The notes beneath the pieces were generated by a model. That model ran no database searches and was not told the DNA's origin. It saw only the letters and a program-made list of their open reading frames with translations. Below, piece by piece: positions 57,208 through 64,000 of a stretch of 64,000 nt of DNA (positions within the stretch are counted from its first letter, which is position 1; every line of letters begins with the position of its first letter). Position numbers and translations under genes: made by a program. Origin of the DNA: Saturnia japonica (Eukaryota > Arthropoda > Insecta > Lepidoptera > Saturniidae); contig CM065320.1 in the NCBI GenBank assembly GCA_033032175.1, positions 2,728,001-2,792,000 on the forward strand. Direction: 5' to 3'.

Positions 57208-57420
57208 GATGGCTCAGAGGTACCGTGTACAGACACTGCGTTGATTAACATACGTTTGAATCGTTGCAATGAGCCTAAGCTTTCTGTGAAGGAAAACATC
57301 GTGATAGGGCATTTTCTAATGCCCAACTGGATAGCTAAAATAGAATAGATAAGTTAAAACCTGTCGCCAACCACATACAGGCCAAACGCTAAACATATAA
57401 AGCAAATAAAAGAAGTATAC
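57208..57420 (+). mobile_element. SINE-b, internally deleted copy
   Basis: GATGGCTCAGAGGTACCGTG is a diverged head. GTGAAGGAAAACATCGTGAT, AGGGCATTTTCTAATGCCC and CCTGTCGCCAACCACATACA follow. The section between the last motif and the tail is missing. Confidence 0.7.
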
Positions 57421-58214
57421 TTTTGTATAAAAGGAATAAACTATCTGATCCGTGCACATCTCACATTATAGAATGTATGTAAGCAATCTTACTACCATCA
57501 TCTTAGTTAAAACGATTATTAATAGATGGCGCCTTGAATATATTTCATTATCTTGGCATCAACATGGCATTCCTAATGATGAAGTTTTAATTATTTTTTT
57601 ACAATTACAATACAATATATACAATAGCGGGGAACATAAAACACCTTTAATAAATAATGAGGAATAAATTAATAGTTGAAGCTCTATTTTTATATTACTA
57701 ATTACAAATTACTAACATTAATTATATATTAAATTTTCTCTTGAACAACAAAATACATATTCAGTATAAGGAAAAAAACGTATTAGTAACAGTAAAAATA
57801 CACTTTAATTTAGCAGATGGCCCCTTAACGAACATATTAGTATTAACTGACATTGTAATTAAATTAATAACATTAGATTAGTTTGTGAAGTTAACGCGTG
57901 TAACTAATTTACCTTAATTTAGATGGAATTTTTAATAACACTAATTGTGTGATTTAATTACGGTCCGGATTACGCTGTGATAAGCATTAATTTAAGAATT
58001 TTGTAATTAATTAGGTACATATATGAAAATTATTCAATGGTTAGAAGGAGTAGAATGCCACAAATTTTATATTAATACATATACTAATTAAGGATATAAT
58101 TTCTTTTAATAAATAAGAAGAATAAATTCACATTAAATAACAGTCTTTATTCTTAACATTCAAGAGTGTATTTCTAATAAATATCCTAGTTCTTATATAT
58201 AAGTACTTCTAGAT
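57421..58214. other. AT-rich region, no gene
   Basis: 57950-58015 has several TAATTA and GATTA motifs, of the kind bound by homeodomains; function unknown. Confidence 0.4.
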
Positions 58215-58370
58215 ATGCTCGCGGTGTCACTCGCGTTTAATTGTTTTTTTCCTAACTGCTCCACTTTCTAAACGACCTAACTAATTAAAATGGATTTTTT
58301 CAAATCTGAATGGTACTTTCAGAGATTAGCGCGTTCAAACAAAGAAACTCTGGAGCTTTATAATATTAGT
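58215..58370 (-). repeat. R1 dispersed repeat, 5' end fragment
   Basis: TCAAATCTGAATGGTAC, TTTCAGAGATTAGCGCG and GAAACTCTGGAGCTTTATAA are the reversed R1 head. Confidence 0.6.
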
Positions 58371-58442
58371 ATAACTATGTTCGTTTATGCTTTAAGAAAC
58401 AAAATCGCTTTTGGAGTATTTAGGGTTTAGTAATAACGTTTT

Positions 58443-58690
58443 CGGACATCGCCTCGATCGACGTTGGTTTGAATCGTACAATAATCCTAAGCTTTCGCTA
58501 AAGGAAAACATCATGATGAAACTATAGTGTGGTGGTTGAACGTTTTCTAATGTCTACCTTGCTAGTTACCACCCTCAAGTTGAAAATCTGTTGTCATATA
58601 TCTTTAGTTTTAGCTTAACGTGTTAATGTCTGATTCCACATTGTCAACTAACATTAAATAAGGTTGTGGTCGAACGCAAAACATATAAAA
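58443..58690 (+). mobile_element. SINE-b, head-truncated copy
   Basis: ATCGACGTTGGTTTGAATCG, AAGGAAAACATCATGATG, GCTAGTTACCACCCTCAAG and TTGAAAATCTGTTG, ending near ACATATAAAATG. Confidence 0.75.
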
Positions 58691-60265
58691 TGAAAAGTGG
58701 TATATGGTGGAATAACAAATATTACACGAATTTGTTAGCGTGCAGTGCAGAATTAACCGTCTCAAATTGCCTGGTCAGACAATCTTAGATGTAAGTAGAA
58801 TATACATATGCTGTTATAACGTATAAGATTCGTTCTTGACACTCGAAACTCTATTAGATTCACCTTCAATGTCTTTATTTCTTAATACTAATTTAGACTA
58901 TTACTGTTCTTATTTAGAAGAAATTCAACGTTTATTGATGGAATTCACAGTTCAGACCAGTAACAGAAAACAACGGTCATTTTATTAGATTTGCATTTTA
59001 TCATATGATCGCTTGGATATATGGATATGATGTTAAGAGAGGATGAAACCTAGACATTCCATCATCATGTAAAGTTTACAATAATTATGACTGACTATTA
59101 AATGTAGCTGCTGGTAAATAAGGAAGAGTGTTGTGCAACAAATAAGGTTAGGTCTTTACTTAGGTGCGTACTAAAATATTCCTTACTAGCTGTGCAACTT
59201 CGTCCGCGTAGAATTTCATGTATGACAAAAAAGTTATAAAAAAAGATATGTGGGTGTTCTGAAATTCAACATCGGTGATTTAACCGTATTTCATGCTTTG
59301 TGAAGGTTTCGGATACCTGAGAAGCACCGTAGTACTTACGTTTAGCTATCAGCCTTATCTCACATTCACTACTTTCGATCGATCGATATTCTGCCATGAA
59401 GTCAATAGAAATAGAACCAAATAGAATAGAATAGAATAAAAAGAATAGAACCTAATCCATAACGATGTATTACATGTTCCTGGTGCGTTTGACTCTGGGG
59501 CGCGTAAATTTTTTCTTTGTTTAATCATTTTCTTAGTCTTACTTGACAGTTTATGGTATTGAACGAATGGACCTCACCCTTTTTTAGATTAATGGAATAA
59601 ATACTGAGAAAATCCCGTCCACTTTCTATCAGGCATTTTAATTACGATTCATTCAAAACATACACAATAAATCAAAAGCTTTTTGAGTGAACAATGAGGC
59701 ATTAAAGTAGGTATGTCTGTTTAGTATAATTTAATAAAAATCGACCAGCCTAAAATTGGTAATACCAGCCCTTAACGAAAATACACCTAAGTGTGACAAT
59801 AAAAACCAAACCAAATTTGTGATAGTTTCAATGTGTGATAAACCTAACATATTACAGCGTATAGCGCCATCTATGAGAACCTGTTATAATGAAAAATACA
59901 TACTTTTTTGTTTATTATTTCTAAAAGACTTAAAGTAAGAAAATTAAAACAAAATTTGGATTAGTTTCGTATAATTCCACTTAATTTTACTATATACTTA
60001 AAATATATTACATTACTATTATATGCAATTTATGTACCATACAAATATCCATACGTGTAGATACAATGTATCCTGTATGTGTTTTCAGACTATAAACTAC
60101 AATCATACCAAATTTCATTAAATTCGGTCCAGTAGTTTTTGCATTATTGGCGTACAAACATACAGACAGACAAACAAAAAATTAAACCCGTCGCAGTAAT
60201 TTTCTCAAATATCTTCAATGTACAAATTTCGACTCTTTACTCTTCTATTTCTGTTATGAGTTAGT
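58691..60265. other. AT-rich region with repeat tails and a microsatellite
   Basis: 59189-59215 has ACTAGCTGTGCAACTTCGTC, a repeat start. 59404-59450 is an (AATAG)-type repeat. 60095-60175 has ACCAAATTTCATTAAATTCG and ACATACAGACAGACAAAC, a repeat tail. No gene. Confidence 0.45.
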
Positions 60266-60316
60266 AAAGATTACCATCGTATGGGTTCATCACGATGTTT
60301 TCCTTCTACGAATCCT
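60266..60316 (-). mobile_element. SINE-b fragment
   Basis: TTCATCACGATGTTTTCCTT is the reverse of the GGAAAACATCGTGATGAA block, and GAATCCTCAGGC follows. Only about 50 bp remain. Confidence 0.55.
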
Positions 60317-63300
60317 CAGGCAATTGTAAGATTAGAATGTACAGAAGCTAGTAATCTATGAACAATAATTAACAAAGCTTTCAAGAATCCTCAGATTATA
60401 AGCAGAACAATTATTATTGTAAAGGTGTAATCGGACGAATAATCGATTAAAAACCCGAATGAAAATCAGTGAAACAAAGATAACATATACCTAGTTGTAT
60501 TCAGTTGTGCGTGCTAAGCTTTGTACTGAGAAAACATTGCAACATTGCAACATATAGGTAGAATTCATTTATAATCCGGGCGGGCCTGCAAATAACTTAA
60601 TTCTCCAGATGACAGTTTATGCAGTTAATAATATTTATAAATAAACGATACCTACATAATGTTAATCAAAGAATCAAATATTAATAATATTTATATCAAA
60701 AATTATTTATTCTAATATACCCGCTACTGTTGATATTATTTTTATTTAGAGTATGCAAAATAACAGTTGCAATACTTCATAATAACAGTTCCAATAAATG
60801 CGTTTTTCTATTTTAAAATTTATCTTATTTTAAAAGGAAACACCACGTGGTGAGAAAATAATATGTCAAAAATGAAAAAGCGGTTTAAATTATAATTAAA
60901 AGTAATGGATACACGTACTCGATGGACCGCAAATGAATGAATGTTTAATTGAATTACTCCCCACAAATAAAAGCAATTTTCTTATTACCCTGCCCATAGC
61001 AAATGTAATTTAATTAATGAGTCGCATAACTCTGATTAAATAATAATCATGAAGTGAAGCGAAGCGTAACGTCTTTGAGATCATCTAATTAGAAATTTTA
61101 CATTTGTAAACAAAAAAAAATAATTCAAGATTTCTAATGTTACTTGCTCTATGAGTTATATAGTAAAACCGGTTACCAAGCAAAAATTTAAAGATGCAGG
61201 AGCTACGCCAATATGCATATTGTCGTGTTTAAAATGATTTTAATTTTATTTTAACCATTAAAAAAAACTGATGTTTCTCAAAACTTTGCAGGCATCATTA
61301 CTTACTAAATTACAATCAAATGTCAGAATGTTTTATTTATTTCTAGGTTTCTGTCGAATGGAATTTCCCATCAGCTCATTGGTGCTCAATTACGTTATAT
61401 AAGACTCAATTGCAAAAAGTTCATACTTATAGATATTTCAGTTTAATTTCTGCGTTGCCTGTCAGTCAGTCTTAGGAATTTACATATTTAGGACACATAA
61501 AACAAAGGCTTGATTGAAAATTTAAAACGTGAGCCCGTTTGAAAAATTAAATAAAACTTTTAACCAAATTATTTTTGTTTGTACTGAAATATTAACAAGG
61601 TCAAATTTACACGTTGATTACAATTCCTACTGCTAGGTACCGAATATGGAAATTACCATGTATACGTGTGCTAGTCTTGTAGTCCACAATCGGACTGTGT
61701 AAAATTATTATAGAACGGGAAACGATGAGTGACACTTAACATATATATCTATAACTTGTTGGGACTTCCCACAGAAAGCAACTCTTATTTCCTAAAATAT
61801 ATATACGGAAAATAGCAATCCAATAAAAGATAATAAATAAAACATCTGAACTCGATACCTTCCAATAGCTCTTGTCTAATCTAATAAATGTTTAATAAAA
61901 ACTAGGTGAAAGTGGCGCTCCCTGACTAAGCATTGGGAATGTTCATTGGATTAGCATTAGAGAATGATGTACAATGTCAAGTTTGTCTCACTACGTAGCG
62001 GAAACCCCCTCGATAGAATTAATACATACTGTATATTACTCTGTCGTGTTACAAAAACTATAACAAAAAATTATGCTCTAGATTTAATTAACTAATGTTA
62101 ATACACCGACATATACATAAAAAAAGTCCAAAAGACGTAAGCAGCATAAAAAAGCTTAGAACGTTACAATTGCTTGATTTCATGCATATGCTGCAACTCT
62201 GAAGTTTCATCCGTCTGGCAATTAAATCGAGATTATAATATTATTATTTCAATCGTACTACTGATTAATGCAATGCAGTGTCACCACTTAAATTAAACAT
62301 CCTAAATAGAAAACTATTCCATTCGATTAAATTGACTGTAAGAATAACTCGTTTTTATAATCGATAGATTTACATCTCGATTGATATTTAATTGAGTCAA
62401 CGAGCGAGTGCACTCCAATAACGGAATAAGTTAATTATAAAAGGCAATTGATTTAAAAGGAGCCGTATCATGGCCGCGGTATGAGTAACAGAAAAAGTTT
62501 TCAATTTCACTAAAAGGGACTGGTTTGTGTCTCAGAAGTCTCGTCTGGTTATCGGCTTGTAATGTATGAAGTTACTCGTCGCGGCTTTATTTTATAACTC
62601 ATTTCACGTAATAGGCGCTGAGTTGCTTTAATTCATTATTGTCCTCGTTGCGCGAACCGTTTACTAATTTGACTTAACAGCCCATCTTGTATAAATACGA
62701 ATTCCTCAAGTTCTAATTAATGATCTAAAATGTCACTAATGTGCTTATTTCAAAATTGTATGTCTCATTAAAACGAGTTATGACTTTATATGCGTTTCGT
62801 TTAAATGCATATCGATATAGACAAAGTTAGTTGTATTTTGATGGATAACTAGAAAATAAAATCGAAGCAAAAAAATTAAATAATTAAAAAAGTTAATTTT
62901 AATTCCATTATGAAATTTTATCACTACAATTAATAACTGTTGTAATTTGTATGTAGTATCTGCATATTATTTCATGAGTATATCACTAAAATAGTAATAA
63001 CACTAATAATACTAAATAATTTATCCGAAATTTCTTTGCCATTTCCACTTGACACAGACTAACAGCTGTTTCGACTTTCTGCAATAAAAAAACGTTTGTT
63101 ACTATGTAATTGTTAATGTGAACCTGAAAATGCTAAATATGGAAATAATCGTGAAAAATAAGAAAAAAAAACGGCGAAATATTGGTAACTGAAACGATAA
63201 AAGAAACGCAATCGAGCCTGTACACCTGATTATTATTAACCTGTAAGGAATAAGTGTATTAAACACATAATTAAAAAACTATGTTGCATATGAATCGTGA

Positions 63301-64000
63301 AACGACCACAATCGACTGACTACTTTTATAAATTCAGAACATTTTACAATTTGAGTAACGGAATTACATCGAGTAATAATTTGCAAAAAAAGTTTTCATA
63401 GAATCCAAGCGACACATATATGTACACTGTATAGATTAATAACAAACTAATAAATTCATCCGTAAATACGGTTCATAAATTATCACGACAACGATTTGGA
63501 ACATTTTACAACAAACATCAAAATTCTTTATGATCAATAGGGATGATGTGACTGCATCGCGTCTCATAATTAATACGAGACGTTTGTTTTATAATGTAAT
63601 AAAACATCAGCAGAATCCGCTATCAGTTTTGTTACATCATTATCCTTGTTATATTATGTTAACACTCGTTATATGTTTTAGTAATCGTAAAAAGCTTTAC
63701 ATTTTATTAGACTCTGATATAAAGTATCCAGGTACTGGTATATTATATTTTCAAATATAATGAACCATTAATTTCATATTGTAAATTGATGTTATGTAAT
63801 TGTAATATTGTAAGTAATTATTTTACCATGGCTAGACATGGACATGGTGAGGTATATTAAAAATATTTTACATTCATTAAAATGTCAATAAGGAAACGCA
63901 ATTTGAAATCAGAGATAATATTTCTCAAATATAGATAGTGGAAGTTATGAAAGACAAGTTCAGAAATCGAAATTGAGTCGGACATTTCAAATAGATAAAG
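60317..64000. other. AT-rich region, no gene; regulatory-looking patches
   Basis: 60841-60852 is the perfect palindrome CACCACGTGGTG. 62400-62690 is a less AT-rich unique patch with TTTATTTTATAAC and GTCGCGGC. A 76-codon open stretch at 63530-63760 is unrecognised. Confidence 0.45.
60841..60852. promoter_or_regulatory. Palindromic E-box CACCACGTGGTG
   Basis: A 12-bp perfect palindrome with core CACGTG, a site used by bHLH factors such as Clock/Cycle, Max and others. Only the sequence is seen; function is inferred. Confidence 0.25.

Noticed and set aside
1..64000. CRISPR array, operon or bacterial gene cluster
   Set aside because: No regular short repeats with unique spacers, no Shine-Dalgarno-led gene strings; the sequence is insect nuclear DNA in character.

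Overview
This is AT-rich, gene-poor insect DNA, most likely from a butterfly or moth. Three things point to Lepidoptera: tRNA-derived SINEs of the kind known from butterflies (Metulj-like), a LINE 3' end with the lepidopteran-type 'TFKKRAY' ORF2 tail, and many short repeats ending in 'CAGCTAGT' or 'ACTAGCTG'. This assignment comes from recognising families, not from a search. I found no host protein gene, tRNA, rRNA or known microRNA that I can defend. The window reads as intergenic or intronic sequence filled with transposable elements of different ages.

The one clear coding unit is a complete, apparently young BEL/Pao LTR retrotransposon at 7512-13418. It has two identical 160-bp LTRs (TG...CA), a perfect 5-bp target duplication (CTTCT), a primer-binding site matching the tRNA-Phe 3' end at 17 of 18 bases, and one uninterrupted 1731-codon gag-pol frame. 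That frame carries zinc knuckles, protease, reverse transcriptase, RNase H and integrase, with all visible catalytic residues present. It sits beside the head of an older SINE.

Elsewhere there are old non-autonomous elements whose ends can be placed from the sequence: an internally deleted mariner (52515-53409); two hAT-type elements with 8-bp duplications (15173-15642 and 40078-40714); a Tigger/pogo-like MITE with TA duplication (28930-29243); two further TA-flanked MITEs (14306-14558 and 15683-15904); and a MITE with 33-bp inverted repeats (29886-30067). One MITE lies inside a dispersed repeat and its empty site can be inferred. There are two SINE families: SINE-a (2 copies) and SINE-b (7 copies or fragments). 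At least six unclassified dispersed families recur within the window and are named R1 to R6 here. R1 has about ten copies and ends CACAGCTAGT. R2 contains tandem ~155-bp units. R3 carries 'CTCGGCAACTG' and 'GTGTATGGTGG'. R4 starts 'GGGCGACCGAGC'. R5 is the 'GACTTCAAA' family. R6 starts 'GGCAACTTAAAATGCATG'.

Layout: 0-4 kb is plain AT-rich DNA after an R1 end. 4-5 kb has R5, a CRE-type palindrome and R4. 7.2-13.4 kb has SINE-a and the BEL element. 14.2-16.1 kb is a pile-up of five repeat or transposon insertions. 18.2-19.6 kb is an R1 copy split by an R2-containing insert. 20.4-20.65 kb is an odd GC-rich segment with a small ORF and two hairpins. 21.8-23.5 kb holds R3, R5 and LINE-like debris. 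28.1-30.9 kb holds a LINE tail, two MITEs and a second LINE-like end. 31-38 kb has SINE-b copies and a CCAAT-rich array. 40-45 kb has a hAT element, R3 and R4. 46.7-47.1 kb is R2. 49-54 kb has SINE-a, R1, mariner and R5. 57-60 kb has SINE-b and R1 pieces. 60-64 kb is plain AT-rich DNA with some regulatory-looking patches.

Nothing here looks like a new multi-gene system. The best material for follow-up is the intact BEL element, the nested insertions with readable empty sites, the unclassified repeat families, and a few GC-rich or palindromic islands that stand out against the AT-rich background.
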